Source: UBA11400 sp964473555 (GTDB lineage: Bacteria; Bacteroidota; Rhodothermia; Balneolales; HLUCCA01). Taken from it: 64,000 nucleotides of DNA. The position numbers and the translations under genes were made by a program. How positions within the stretch are numbered: the first letter of the stretch is position 1; each line of letters starts with the position of its first letter. This document shows positions 1 to 8,461 of this stretch, one piece after another. The notes beneath the pieces are model-generated. The model had not been told where the DNA came from and made no database searches. It saw nothing but the letters and a program-made list of their open reading frames with translations. The stretch spans positions 1-64,000 of the forward strand of contig CAYYPL010000002.1 in the NCBI GenBank assembly GCA_964473555.1. The letters run 5' to 3'.

Positions 1-35
1 AGTGGGAAGTGGGGAGTAGGAAGTGGCAAGCAGGA
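1..35 (+). repeat. Heptad repeat array, five units
   Basis: Five consecutive 7-bp units in exact phase: AGTGGGA, AGTGGGG, AGTAGGA, AGTGGCA, AGCAGGA. The array runs off the left edge of the window. By the rule seen elsewhere here (purine-rich strand equals coding strand of the gene whose 3' end it abuts), a plus-strand gene is expected to end just left of position 1; that is inference. Confidence 0.75.
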
Positions 36-61
36 TAACGTGAGAACATGTTGATCGCTCT

Positions 62-187
62 CCGGGGTGAAACGACACTCTCCACGGCGAAGTCGTACTC
101 TCCGATTGCGAAGCAGACACACTCCACGACGAAGTCGTACTTTCCACGACGAAGTCGTGAACTCCGTTTGCGGAGCAAACACTCTCC
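62..187. repeat. Tandem array of GNA-triloop mini-hairpins
   Basis: Six short inverted repeats follow one another, separated by ACTCTCC-like spacers. Five have clear stems: 84-96, 106-116, 126-138, 146-158 and 166-180, with GAA loops in four and a GGA loop in the last; a weaker one is centred at 70. Loop centres lie at about 70, 90, 111, 132, 152 and 173, a spacing of 20-21 bp. One hairpin contains GCGAAGC exactly, known as an unusually stable DNA mini-hairpin. The array lies between the heptad array at 1-35 and the 3' end of hisD. Function unknown. Confidence 0.8.
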
Positions 188-245
188 AATAGATGGATAA
201 GTGGTAAATTGATTCGATGTGTACTTATAAAATGTCATCGAAGAA

Positions 246-1541
246 TCATATATTCGTCAATCCGGATAAACGAATGGAAACCGCCCTGGCGTGGCCCTCG
301 AGGGACTCCGATCGCGCCATACGCTCGACATGTGGCCCTAGGACACCAAGTCCATCTAGCGTCAGCATCTGTACGGTCATTTGTCTCACGAACGAATCCA
401 GCGACACACCGCTGTACATCCGGGCATATCCATAAGTGGGTAACGTGTGATTGGTTCCTGATGCATAGTCGCCGACCGACTCGGGAGTGAAGTGCCCAAG
501 AAACACCGATCCAGCGTTCTGAATGAGATCCAGATACTGCTCGGCATTGTCCATCGACACGATCAAGTGCTCCGGAGCGTACTCGTTTGTGAATTGAAAT
601 GCCTCTTCGATCGTCTGACACTCCATAATGTAGCTATTCTGGATCGCTGCAGCGGCCATTTCGGCACGAGGCAGGGCATCGAGTTGAGTGTGAAGCTCGG
701 TGCGGAGTCGGGGCAGGTCGAATCCCGGCAGCGTTACAAGCACGACCTGAGAATCCTTCCCGTGCTCGGCCTGTGAGAGCAGGTCCGCAGCCACAAACGC
801 CGCCTTGGCCGTCGCATCTGCAACCACCAGTACTTCCGACGGCCCTGCCGGCATATCGATACTGATCATCGCATCGGAGTTCTGAAGAAGCATCTTGGCT
901 GCGGTCACATACTGATTGCCGGGGCCCAGTATCTTATCCACTTTTGGCACCGAATCGGTGCCAAAAGCCATCGCTGCCACCGCTTGGGCGCCGCCAGCGA
1001 GAAGAATCCGAGTGATACCACACAACGAAGCGGCGTACTCAACCTCTGCCGCCACGCGTCCCTCCCGATTCGGTGGCGTGGCTAAGACCACGGTCTGACA
1101 CCCGGCCAACATGGCCGGGACTCCCAACATCAACACAGACGATGGCAACACCGCGGTTCCACCCGGAACATACAATCCAACACGACCAATCGCTCTGGCA
1201 TGACGTTCGCAAACCACCCCCGGCATCGTTTCCAACCTCAACGTTTCTGTCCTCTGCGCCTGATGAAACGCCCGAATGTTGGCAAAAGCGATGTCAAATG
1301 CAGCTTTTACGTCCGATTCCAGCTCAATTTGGTCCGCCGGACGCACATCGTACAGTACGTTTTCAAGCAATACTCCATCAAATCGTTCGGTATATCGGAG
1401 TAGTGCCACATCACCTTCTGCACGAACGGCATCCACAATGGGTTGTACCTGAGCAAATATCGAGGTGTAATCGATAACCGGACGCCGGAGTAGCTCCGCG
1501 TATCTGGTTTGGTCAAGCTCACGGAATCGGTATGTTTGCAT
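246..1541 (-). CDS. hisD: Histidinol dehydrogenase
   Basis: 431 residues, the usual length for HisD, which carries out the last two steps of histidine synthesis: NAD-dependent oxidation of L-histidinol to L-histidine through the aldehyde, in the cytoplasm with a zinc ion. Visible family signatures are GRVGLYVPGGTAVLPSSVLM near residue 115, the KILGPGNQYVTAAK stretch near 203, DMPAGPSEVLV near 230, and the C-terminal HTLPT and GYARMYSGVS segments. It starts with ATG 13 bp after hisG on the same strand, so the two form an operon. No third his gene follows: the next sequence is the hairpin array at 62-187. Confidence 0.97.
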   Translation of the reverse strand: MQTYRFRELDQTRYAELLRRPVIDYTSIFAQVQPIVDAVRAEGDVALLRYTERFDGVLLENVLYDVRPADQIELESDVKAAFDIAFANIRAFHQAQRTETLRLETMPGVVCERHARAIGRVGLYVPGGTAVLPSSVLMLGVPAMLAGCQTVVLATPPNREGRVAAEVEYAASLCGITRILLAGGAQAVAAMAFGTDSVPKVDKILGPGNQYVTAAKMLLQNSDAMISIDMPAGPSEVLVVADATAKAAFVAADLLSQAEHGKDSQVVLVTLPGFDLPRLRTELHTQLDALPRAEMAAAAIQNSYIMECQTIEEAFQFTNEYAPEHLIVSMDNAEQYLDLIQNAGSVFLGHFTPESVGDYASGTNHTLPTYGYARMYSGVSLDSFVRQMTVQMLTLDGLGVLGPHVERMARSESLEGHARAVSIRLSGLTNI

Positions 1542-1554
1542 GGTTGTTATCCGA

Positions 1555-2424
1555 TTACATGATCATGTTTTCGATAGGTAGGATCACAATTCCGCTCGCA
1601 CCGGCAGCTTTCAGCTTCTCCATAACGACCCAGAACTCCTGGATTGGAATAACAGAGTGGATCGCAATCATGTCTTCTTTTTCCAATGGTAAAACGGTTG
1701 GGCTGCTGAGAGCACTGATAATGGACGTAATTTCCTTCAATGAGCTTTTTGGCGCGTTCATCATGATGTATCGACTGCGCTCGGCCAGCTGACATCCCGA
1801 GATACGGACCAGAAACTTCTCAATCAGCTCAAGTTTTTCCTGTGATAAGGGCTTGTTGGTCTGAATGAGTTGTGCTTCGGACTCAAAAATGACATCTGTT
1901 TCAATCAGTCCGTTGGCTTTAAGTGTTCCACCAGTCGAGACCAGGTCACACACCGCGTCGGCTACGCCGAGTCGGGGAGCAATCTCAACGGCACCCGAAA
2001 TGGTTACGATATCGATGTCCATGCCTCGTTCGGAGAACCAGGAACGGGTGAGATTCGGATAACTGGTAGCAATCCGCTTGCCGTTGAGGTCCGCTCCAGA
2101 ATTAAACGCACCATTCCTGGGAACCGCAATCGATAACCGACATTTTCCATAACCCAGATTGCGAATGACCTGTACATTTGCTTTTTTTTCTGCGGTTACA
2201 TTTGCACCCACGAATCCGATGTCACACACACCATCCTGAACATATTCAGGAATATCATCATCGCGGATCAGCAACAATTCGATGTCGAAGTTCTGAACCG
2301 GGACAATCATGTGTCCTTTATAGCTATCGAATTTCATGCCGGCCTGTTCGAGCAAAGCGATGGATTTTTCGGTCAGACGACCACTTTTTTGTAAGGCTAT
2401 TCTAAGTGTAGAAGAAGGTTCCAA
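1555..2424 (-). CDS. hisG: ATP phosphoribosyltransferase, long form
   Basis: 289 residues, matching the long HisG type with a C-terminal ACT-like regulatory domain that binds histidine. HisG condenses ATP with PRPP in the first committed step of histidine synthesis. The N-terminus (LRIALQKSGRL), DIGFVGAN near residue 68, and the PRPP-binding-like VSTGGTLKANGL near residue 160 are typical; the tail ending in GIVILPIENMIM fits the ACT-like domain. The only start that preserves the normal N-terminus is TTG at 2424-2422; no in-frame ATG lies close upstream. A weak start fits a gene controlled by the upstream leader peptide. hisD follows 13 bp downstream. Confidence 0.95.
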   Translation of the reverse strand: MEPSSTLRIALQKSGRLTEKSIALLEQAGMKFDSYKGHMIVPVQNFDIELLLIRDDDIPEYVQDGVCDIGFVGANVTAEKKANVQVIRNLGYGKCRLSIAVPRNGAFNSGADLNGKRIATSYPNLTRSWFSERGMDIDIVTISGAVEIAPRLGVADAVCDLVSTGGTLKANGLIETDVIFESEAQLIQTNKPLSQEKLELIEKFLVRISGCQLAERSRYIMMNAPKSSLKEITSIISALSSPTVLPLEKEDMIAIHSVIPIQEFWVVMEKLKAAGASGIVILPIENMIM

Positions 2425-2655
2425 AATAATATCTGCTAGGTTTCGGGTGGTTTTGGTTCAGCGGACCGATTTGCATGAGGCTGAACACGATAGGACACAA
2501 AAACGTGCCGGGCATGAAGACAATCGATCCGCGTGTGGTTACGCGTGATGATGCCCCTGGGTATGATGCACATGATGGGCTGTCCCCGCTGTGGAAGCGT
2601 GGATGGTAGAAGAGATGCTATGCAGTTGGGTTTTCACAAGCATGGGGTAAATATA
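2425..2655 (-). promoter_or_regulatory. His operon attenuator region
   Basis: The minus-strand leader of hisGD. It contains the histidine-rich leader peptide (2539-2643), a possible hairpin pairing GGGCAT in the His-codon run with ATGCCC about 35 nt later, followed by a T5 run near 2493-2497, and a second inverted repeat, GTTCAGC with GCTGAAC, just before the hisG start. A TATATTTA sequence at 2655-2648 resembles the group's -7 promoter element and lies very close to the leader ATG. The competing-hairpin model is inference; the leader peptide is read directly. Confidence 0.6.
2539..2643 (-). CDS. hisL: Histidine-rich leader peptide of hisGD
   Basis: A 34-codon ORF (ATG at 2643-2641, TAA at 2541-2539) ending 115 bp before the hisG start. 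Nine of its 34 residues are histidine, seven of them in the last 12 codons (HHVHHTQGHHHA then stop). This density of His codons just upstream of the first histidine-synthesis gene is the classic mark of transcription attenuation: ribosome stalling at His codons when charged tRNA-His is scarce would favour read-through. A tRNA-His gene lies in this same window at 40259-40333. Read by hand on the minus strand; similarity to known leaders was not tested. Confidence 0.85.
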   Translation of the reverse strand: MLVKTQLHSISSTIHASTAGTAHHVHHTQGHHHA

Positions 2656-2786
2656 ACGAAAAATCTGAGTGACCTGGATAAGTTTTTACGAATTTAGACA
2701 ACTTTTTGGCTGGAAGCGTTTTTTAGGTTAATTCTTAGGGGGTATATTCAAACCATTGTCAATTAAGCACCATGAAAGACAATTAT

Positions 2787-2849
2787 CAGAAAACAGGGTA
2801 CAGAAAACTGAGGACAGAAAACAGAAAACAGATAATGGTAAAGGACAAA
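2787..2849 (+). repeat. Heptad repeat array, left arm
   Basis: Seven in-phase units at 2787-2835 (CAGAAAA, CAGGGTA, CAGAAAA, CTGAGGA, CAGAAAA, CAGAAAA, CAGATAA), then decaying units to about 2849. It faces an inverted array at 2946-3036. The run CAGAAAA-CTGAGGA-CAGAAAA occurs here and CGGAAAA-CTGAGGA-CAGAAAA in the opposite array, so the arms are partly complementary. Confidence 0.9.
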
Positions 2850-2945
2850 GGGAAACAGTTGGAATAATAAACTTAGTACACTGATTTAAACTGCGTGATA
2901 GATGAATGAATTTTTAGCTTCTATGCTATTTATGCTCTTTTTCTA

Positions 2946-3036
2946 TCTTCCGGTTTCCGTAGTCTGTTATCCGTACTCTCTTTTCTGTACTCTGTTTTCT
3001 GTGATCTGTTTTCTGTCCTCAGTTTTCCGTTTTCTG
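2946..3036 (-). repeat. Heptad repeat array, right arm
   Basis: Thirteen consecutive 7-bp units on the minus strand, starting CAGAAAA, CGGAAAA, CTGAGGA, CAGAAAA, CAGATCA and ending CGGAAGA, all in phase. Only about 96 bp separate it from the left arm and they hold no gene I can support. The array ends 37 bp before the start of the DASS transporter gene. Confidence 0.92.
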
Positions 3037-3073
3037 TCATATGTGATTTTTAACACTAATAGGGATATTTTCT

Positions 3074-4561
3074 ATGGAATCTTCGTTATCGGAGTATGGA
3101 TTTCGTCAAAAATTTGGGTTGTTTTCTGGTGCTGCTTTATTTGTAGCCATGTTGTTGATTCCACCGCTTCCAGGGCTTACCGAGGCTGGCTGGATGACGG
3201 CAGCCGTAGCGGTATTGATGGCGGTATGGTGGGTAAGTGAGGCCATTCCGATTCCGGCAACCGCGCTACTACCCATTGTACTTTTTCCCCTTTTGGGTGT
3301 TAGCAGTGTGGGCGCCGCAACGGCACCGTTTGCCAATCCGATTATCTACTTGTTTATGGGTGGATTTATCATCGCCCTTGCCATGGAAAAATCAAATCTC
3401 CATAAACGAATCGCACTCAACGTGATACGGATTGTTGGAACAAAACCGCATTCAATTGTTATGGGATTCATGCTCTCCTCGGCATTTATTTCGATGTGGG
3501 TAAGCAATACGGCTACTGCGCTGATGATGCTTCCCATTGCCTTGTCGGTAGTTCATTTGGTGGAGGACAAGAACGACATTGCCAGCAAGAATCTCCGGTA
3601 CAATTTTTCCCTTTGCCTGGTACTCTGCATCGCCTACGGATGTAACATTGGTGGAATCGGAACCTTGATCGGAACGCCTCCGAATGCTCTTATGGCGGGA
3701 TATATGCTTGAAAACTATGACATTAATATCAGCTTTGCTTCCTGGATGCTTATCGGTGTGCCTTTGGTAGTTATTTCGTTGCCTTTGGTTTACCTGTTAC
3801 TGACCAAAGTGTTGTTTCCCATTCAACTCAAAGAGATTCCAGGTGGCAAAGAACTCATCGATTCTGAGTTGAGCAAAGCGGGCAGGATGTCGAAAGCCGA
3901 GAAAATCGTGTTATGGGTCTTTTTGTTTACTGCGACCATGTGGATTGCCCCCTCGCTACTCAGAGAATTTGTTCCCGCTACACGTGAATTTATCCCGGTT
4001 ATTTCAGATACCGTTGTCGCCATATTGGGGGCTATGCTGTTATTTTTAATCCCTGTTAATTTCAAAAAAGGTGAATTCGCCCTGGGTTGGCAAGATACCC
4101 AGCGACTGCCGTGGGATATTCTGGTGCTTTTTGGAGGCGGCCTCGCACTGGCTGCTGGAATAAGCTCGACCGGGCTTGCCGAATGGATGGGTGATGCCAT
4201 GCGAGGACTCGACACCTGGTCGGCACTCGGACTTATGGTTGCATCGCTGACATTGATCGTTTTCCTGACCGAAATTACATCCAACACGGCTACTGCTGCT
4301 GCATTCATGCCGATTTTGGCATCTATCGCACTGGCTTTGGGTATTGATCCACTCATACTGGTCGTTCCCGCCGCTATCGGAGCCAGTTGCGCATTTATGC
4401 TTCCAGTAGCAACCCCGCCCAACGCAATTGTGTATGGAAGTGGATATGTTACCCTCCCTCAGATGGCCAAAGCAGGTCTCTGGGTAAATGTAGTCATGAT
4501 TATAGTGGTCACGGTATTGATGTATACCATGATGGGGTGGGTATTTGGAGTTAGTTTTTAG
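3074..4561 (+). CDS. DASS/SLC13-family anion:sodium symporter
   Basis: 495 residues with about a dozen hydrophobic segments, an inner-membrane transporter of the divalent anion:Na+ symporter family (dicarboxylates such as succinate or citrate, or sulfate). Both family hallmarks are visible: the paired SNT motifs (VSNTATALMM near residue 140; TSNTATAAAFMP near 405) at the Na+/substrate sites, and GTPPNALMAGY near 202 with a second ATPPNAIVYGSGY near 450, reflecting the inverted repeat. The longer frame beginning at 2902 runs through the heptad array and is not credible; ATG 3074 is used. The stop codon is followed at once by heptad units. The substrate cannot be told from sequence alone. Confidence 0.93.
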   Translation: MESSLSEYGFRQKFGLFSGAALFVAMLLIPPLPGLTEAGWMTAAVAVLMAVWWVSEAIPIPATALLPIVLFPLLGVSSVGAATAPFANPIIYLFMGGFIIALAMEKSNLHKRIALNVIRIVGTKPHSIVMGFMLSSAFISMWVSNTATALMMLPIALSVVHLVEDKNDIASKNLRYNFSLCLVLCIAYGCNIGGIGTLIGTPPNALMAGYMLENYDINISFASWMLIGVPLVVISLPLVYLLLTKVLFPIQLKEIPGGKELIDSELSKAGRMSKAEKIVLWVFLFTATMWIAPSLLREFVPATREFIPVISDTVVAILGAMLLFLIPVNFKKGEFALGWQDTQRLPWDILVLFGGGLALAAGISSTGLAEWMGDAMRGLDTWSALGLMVASLTLIVFLTEITSNTATAAAFMPILASIALALGIDPLILVVPAAIGASCAFMLPVATPPNAIVYGSGYVTLPQMAKAGLWVNVVMIIVVTVLMYTMMGWVFGVSF

Positions 4562-4562
4562 G

Positions 4563-4686
4563 AAAACAGAACACAGAGCATAGTACACTGTTGACGAGGG
4601 ATGAGCGATGAGAGACTAATGATTTTACTTATCTCTCGTCCCTCGTCTCAATTCAACTTACTGCTCGCTGCTCACCGCTTACGGAT
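4563..4686. repeat. Inverted pair of heptad arrays
   Basis: Plus-strand units begin two bases after the transporter stop: CAGAACA, CAGAGCA, TAGTACA (4567-4587), then GACGAGG, GATGAGC, GATGAGA (4593-4613). After about 13 bp the minus strand carries GACGAGG, GACGAGA and further in-phase units to 4686 (GAGCAGC, GAGCAGT). Two unit families, CAGA-type and GATGAG-type, follow each other here. The arms can pair, so the transcript could form a long imperfect hairpin after the transporter gene. Confidence 0.82.
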
Positions 4687-4813
4687 CTGTATCTTCAAGG
4701 AACTCAAATCTGATTGTTGATTGTTAATTTCAACAAAGCTCAAATACGATTTAAGGTAAAAAATCCGTATTTTGACGACTTATATCCCAAATTATCCAGT
4801 TTCTAACACCTGA

Positions 4814-6604
4814 ATGAATCACATCCGAAATTTTTGCATCATTGCCCACATCGACCATGGAAAATCGACCCTGGCCGATCGTCTGCTTGAACGTACAGGT
4901 ACCATTACCGAGCGTGAAATGCAGGATCAGGTGCTCGATGACATGGATCTGGAACGGGAGCGGGGTATTACAATCAAGTCACATGCTATCCGTATGGACT
5001 ATACCTCCCGGGCTGGAGAGAAATATTCCCTGAACCTGATCGATACCCCAGGTCACGTGGATTTTGCTTATGAAGTATCCCGTGCACTGAAAGCCTGTGA
5101 GGGAGCTATCCTGGTTGTGGACGCATCCCAGGGTGTTGAAGCACAGACCATCTCAAATTTGTATCAGGCTATTGACCAAGGTCTCGAAATTATCCCGGTT
5201 TTGAACAAAATTGACCTTCCGGGTGCTAATGTTGAAGAGGTTGCCCAACAGGTGATCGACCTGCTTGGATGTAAACGTGAGGACATCCTGCCTGTATCTG
5301 GAAAAACCGGTATGGGCGTCGATGATCTGCTGGAAGTAGTTATTGACAAGATTCCACCTCCAACGGGTGATCCAAACAAACCACTTAAAGCAATGATTTT
5401 TGACTCGGTATTCAATTCTTACCGTGGATCCGTGGTGTATGTACGTGTAATGGATGGAACCCTGAAAAAAGGGGAGAAAATTCGTTTTATGCAGACCGAC
5501 AAGGTGTATGCCGCCGAAGAAATCGGTTTTTTACGTATCAAAAATGATCCAAGAACCGAGCTGAAAGCAGGTGAGGTTGGGTACATCATCGGTAGTGTGA
5601 AGTCGCTTGAGGACACCAAAGTGGGTGACACTGTAACTACTGTGATAAACCCTGCTCAGGAACCTATTCCTGGATATAAGGTGGTCAAGCCGATGGTATT
5701 CAGCGGTATTTATCCGACAAACAGCGAAGATTTTGAAAGCCTTCGTACCGCATTGGAGAAGCTTCAGCTCAACGATGCCGCACTTCAGTATACTCCAGAG
5801 ACTTCGGTGGCACTCGGATTCGGATTTCGTACCGGATTCCTGGGTATGCTTCACATGGAAATTGTTCAGGAGCGTCTGGATCGTGAGTTCGATATGGATA
5901 TTATCACCACGGTACCGAACGTGGAGTACGAAGTGGTGAAAACAGACGGAGAGAAAGTAATTGTCGATAATCCGAGTGATATGCCTCCGGTGGGTGTCAT
6001 TCAGGAAATCTATGAGCCGTACATCCGTGCCCAGATTATTACTCCATCCGATTATATCGGCGCCGTCATGAAATTATGCCAGGAGCGTCGCGGAGTGTTC
6101 ATCAATACGACCTATCTGGACACCAAGCGGGTCGATATTACCTATGAAATCCCAATGGCGGAGGTCGTTTTTGATTTTTATGATAAACTCAAAAGCAATA
6201 CAAAAGGATATGCTTCGTTGGATTATGAGTTCATTGGAAGTCGTCCGGGCAAAATGGTCCGCCTGGATATTCTGCTGAACGGTGAGCCGGTCGATGCGTT
6301 ATCCAGCATCGTGCATCGGGACAAAGCCTACGAGTGGGGTAAAAAGCTCTGCGCCAAGCTTAAGGATCTGATTCCACGTCAGATGTACGAAGTCGTGATC
6401 CAGGCAGCGATCGGAACGAAAGTGATCTCCCGCGACAGCATACGTGCCATGAGAAAAGACGTTTTGGCCAAGTGCTACGGTGGTGATATCTCACGTAAAC
6501 GTAAGCTCCTTGAAAAACAAAAAGAGGGTAAAAAACGCATGAAACAGGTCGGATCGGTGGAAATTCCACAAGAAGCGTTCCTTGCGGTACTCTCGATGGA
6601 TTAA
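4814..6604 (+). CDS. lepA: Elongation factor 4 (LepA)
   Basis: 596 residues, the standard length for LepA/EF4, a ribosome-bound GTPase that back-translocates or helps assembly and initiation under stress. GTPase motifs are intact: G1 AHIDHGKST at residues 10-18, switch region RERGITIK near 50, G3 DTPGHVDF near 77, G4 NKIDLP near 132. The C-terminal LepA-specific domain is present (ISRDSIRAMRKDVLAKCYGG and SRKRKLLEKQKEGKKRMKQ near the end). It heads a cluster with the secreted protein at 6617 and lepB, the common lepA-lepB order. Confidence 0.98.
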   Translation: MNHIRNFCIIAHIDHGKSTLADRLLERTGTITEREMQDQVLDDMDLERERGITIKSHAIRMDYTSRAGEKYSLNLIDTPGHVDFAYEVSRALKACEGAILVVDASQGVEAQTISNLYQAIDQGLEIIPVLNKIDLPGANVEEVAQQVIDLLGCKREDILPVSGKTGMGVDDLLEVVIDKIPPPTGDPNKPLKAMIFDSVFNSYRGSVVYVRVMDGTLKKGEKIRFMQTDKVYAAEEIGFLRIKNDPRTELKAGEVGYIIGSVKSLEDTKVGDTVTTVINPAQEPIPGYKVVKPMVFSGIYPTNSEDFESLRTALEKLQLNDAALQYTPETSVALGFGFRTGFLGMLHMEIVQERLDREFDMDIITTVPNVEYEVVKTDGEKVIVDNPSDMPPVGVIQEIYEPYIRAQIITPSDYIGAVMKLCQERRGVFINTTYLDTKRVDITYEIPMAEVVFDFYDKLKSNTKGYASLDYEFIGSRPGKMVRLDILLNGEPVDALSSIVHRDKAYEWGKKLCAKLKDLIPRQMYEVVIQAAIGTKVISRDSIRAMRKDVLAKCYGGDISRKRKLLEKQKEGKKRMKQVGSVEIPQEAFLAVLSMD

Positions 6605-6616
6605 CTTCCGATAGTG

Positions 6617-7231
6617 ATGTCTATGAAACTAATTTTCTCTCTTTTACTTGGAACCGTTGCTTTATTGGCAATAACAACAATCGCTCAGGCACAAACTCTA
6701 CCTTCTGCTTTTGCTGAGCCGGTCATCAAGAAGGTGTCCAATGCAGAGCGGGCTGCCTTTCAGCGTCGATTTGGGAACATAACCATGACCGGTGAAGGTT
6801 TTCAGGGAAACACGGTGGTTGATAATCTACCCACAACTGAAATCCGTGCCCGTCTGCAGCGTGTATTTGGGGATCCAACCGTACGGCTTGATGATTTTAT
6901 CGGTCGATCGGATGTGCGTCCGGGTAACAGCATCCAGTTTGAGTACTGGTTTATCATCAACGACGAGATTCCGATGATGGTGCTGGATATCGACGGACCG
7001 TTCACCCTTGGACTGGTGTATGCCGGATCGGTCAATTATGTGGACATGATGCCGGAAATAAAACGAACTTTTTCCAGAATGTTGATGAATGTATCTTCTA
7101 TGGGCGAATTTCAGGACGTGTTTTACTCTCCTGAGCGCAACGAGTGGTATCATGTAGAGTACAAACAAGGAGCATACAAGACAGACAAGATCGCTCGTCC
7201 GGCCCGATTCAACTCATTACGTCTAAACTGA
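6617..7231 (+). CDS. Secreted protein of unknown function
   Basis: About 204 residues, starting at ATG 6617 or ATG 6623 (a GTG at 6614 is also in frame), 12-18 bp after lepA and 7 bp before lepB. The N-terminus is a clear signal peptide: a short basic start, hydrophobic stretch LIFSLLLGTVALLAIT, and an AQA cleavage site near residue 28, so the mature protein should be exported. The rest is mixed alpha/beta with no motif I recognise. Its place between lepA and lepB suggests co-transcription; lepB encodes the peptidase that would process it. Confidence 0.8.
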   Translation: MSMKLIFSLLLGTVALLAITTIAQAQTLPSAFAEPVIKKVSNAERAAFQRRFGNITMTGEGFQGNTVVDNLPTTEIRARLQRVFGDPTVRLDDFIGRSDVRPGNSIQFEYWFIINDEIPMMVLDIDGPFTLGLVYAGSVNYVDMMPEIKRTFSRMLMNVSSMGEFQDVFYSPERNEWYHVEYKQGAYKTDKIARPARFNSLRLN

Positions 7232-7238
7232 TCATATT

Positions 7239-8330
7239 TTGGCTCGCACCGACAAATCCGAACGCAAACATCGTCGCAAATCAACTGTAACCAAAGCTGA
7301 CACCAAACAGCAGGCAAAAAAATGGGCTAAAGAGTGGTTCGATGCACTTTTATGGGCTGCAGTTGCTGCCATAATCATCCGAACCTTCTTTTTTGAAGCC
7401 TACCGGATTCCAACGCCGTCGATGGAACGCACGCTGATGACGGGCGACTTCCTCATAGTGACCAAAGCCAATGTTGGCGCCCGGACACCAATGACCATCG
7501 GACTGCCATTCACCTCTATTCACATACCGGGTCTACAATTGCCCTGGTTCCGAATTCCAGGATGGAAAACCATTGAACGCAATGATATCACGGTATTCAA
7601 CTATCCAATTGACGAAGTGGCCATATCCCAAAAAACCAACTACATCAAACGTGCAGTGGCGATTCCGGGGGATACACTGGAAATACGAAACAAAGTACTC
7701 TACATCAACGGTCAGCAAGCACAGTATCTGGATGAATACCAGCAAATGTACACGGTGGAGATGCGAGAACAGTTGCGTCTGAGTGATGCGAAGGTCAGAA
7801 TGGCTGGTGGTGAGATTCTCGGTGCTGAGACGGCTACTTCCTACGTGGTGAATATGTCTGAGTCCGTGAGATCAGAGATGACCAGATGGCCTGAAGTCGA
7901 TTCCATTTACGCGCGTGTCAGGCCCGAATCCAGCAATGAATATGCCCGAAACGCCTTCGTATTCCGTCGGGGGATGGAATCCAATCATGACCACATCGAG
8001 CCCTTGGTTGTCCCGGCAAAAGGGTTGATTTTAGAACTTACGGCTGAAAACTGGCCGGTTTACAGTGAAGTCGTTCAGCGATACGAAAATAATGACGTCG
8101 TTTTCAATGGTGATGCGTTCACGATCAATGGTGTGGAAACCAGTACCTATCTGGTCCAGAAAGACTACTATTTTATGATGGGAGATAACCGCGATAACAG
8201 CGAAGATTCCCGCCACTGGGGATTCGTACCTGACGACCACATCGTCGGCACGCCGTTTATCATTTACTTCTCGTGGGATTCTGAGAGGATGTTGCCGAGG
8301 TTTTCGAGACTCTTTTCGTTTGTTAACTAG
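7239..8330 (+). CDS. lepB: Signal peptidase I
   Basis: 363 residues. Type I leader peptidase of the inner membrane, cleaving signal peptides of exported proteins with a Ser/Lys dyad. One membrane segment near residues 33-55 is followed by the catalytic serine in RIPTPSMERTL (near 65), the lysine box NYIKRAVAIPGD (near 130) and the C-terminal MGDNRDNSEDSRHWG box near 310. A long insert between the boxes is usual in Bacteroidota-type enzymes. The only in-frame start that keeps the basic N-terminus is TTG at 7239. The stop codon (8328-8330) is followed after one base by the heptad array at 8332. Confidence 0.95.
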   Translation: MARTDKSERKHRRKSTVTKADTKQQAKKWAKEWFDALLWAAVAAIIIRTFFFEAYRIPTPSMERTLMTGDFLIVTKANVGARTPMTIGLPFTSIHIPGLQLPWFRIPGWKTIERNDITVFNYPIDEVAISQKTNYIKRAVAIPGDTLEIRNKVLYINGQQAQYLDEYQQMYTVEMREQLRLSDAKVRMAGGEILGAETATSYVVNMSESVRSEMTRWPEVDSIYARVRPESSNEYARNAFVFRRGMESNHDHIEPLVVPAKGLILELTAENWPVYSEVVQRYENNDVVFNGDAFTINGVETSTYLVQKDYYFMMGDNRDNSEDSRHWGFVPDDHIVGTPFIIYFSWDSERMLPRFSRLFSFVN

Positions 8331-8331
8331 T

Positions 8332-8401
8332 CAGAAAACGGAGTACGGAAAACAGAAAACTGAGTACAGAGTACAGAAAACGGAGTACGGAAAACAGAAA
8401 A
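8332..8401 (+). repeat. Heptad array, left border of four-helix-bundle element
   Basis: Ten in-phase units: CAGAAAA, CGGAGTA, CGGAAAA, CAGAAAA, CTGAGTA, CAGAGTA, CAGAAAA, CGGAGTA, CGGAAAA, CAGAAAA. It starts one base after the lepB stop. With the inverted array at 8838-8893 it brackets the gene at 8462-8824. Confidence 0.95.
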
Positions 8402-8461
8402 AAACTCTGTGAAATTTGTCAACTAACTGTAAGGAATCCTCAAATATGGACACTTATAGTT

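Noticed and set aside
2902..3240. Plus-strand frame of 112 codons before the transporter
   Set aside because: It reads through the inverted heptad array and overlaps the start of the DASS transporter in another frame.
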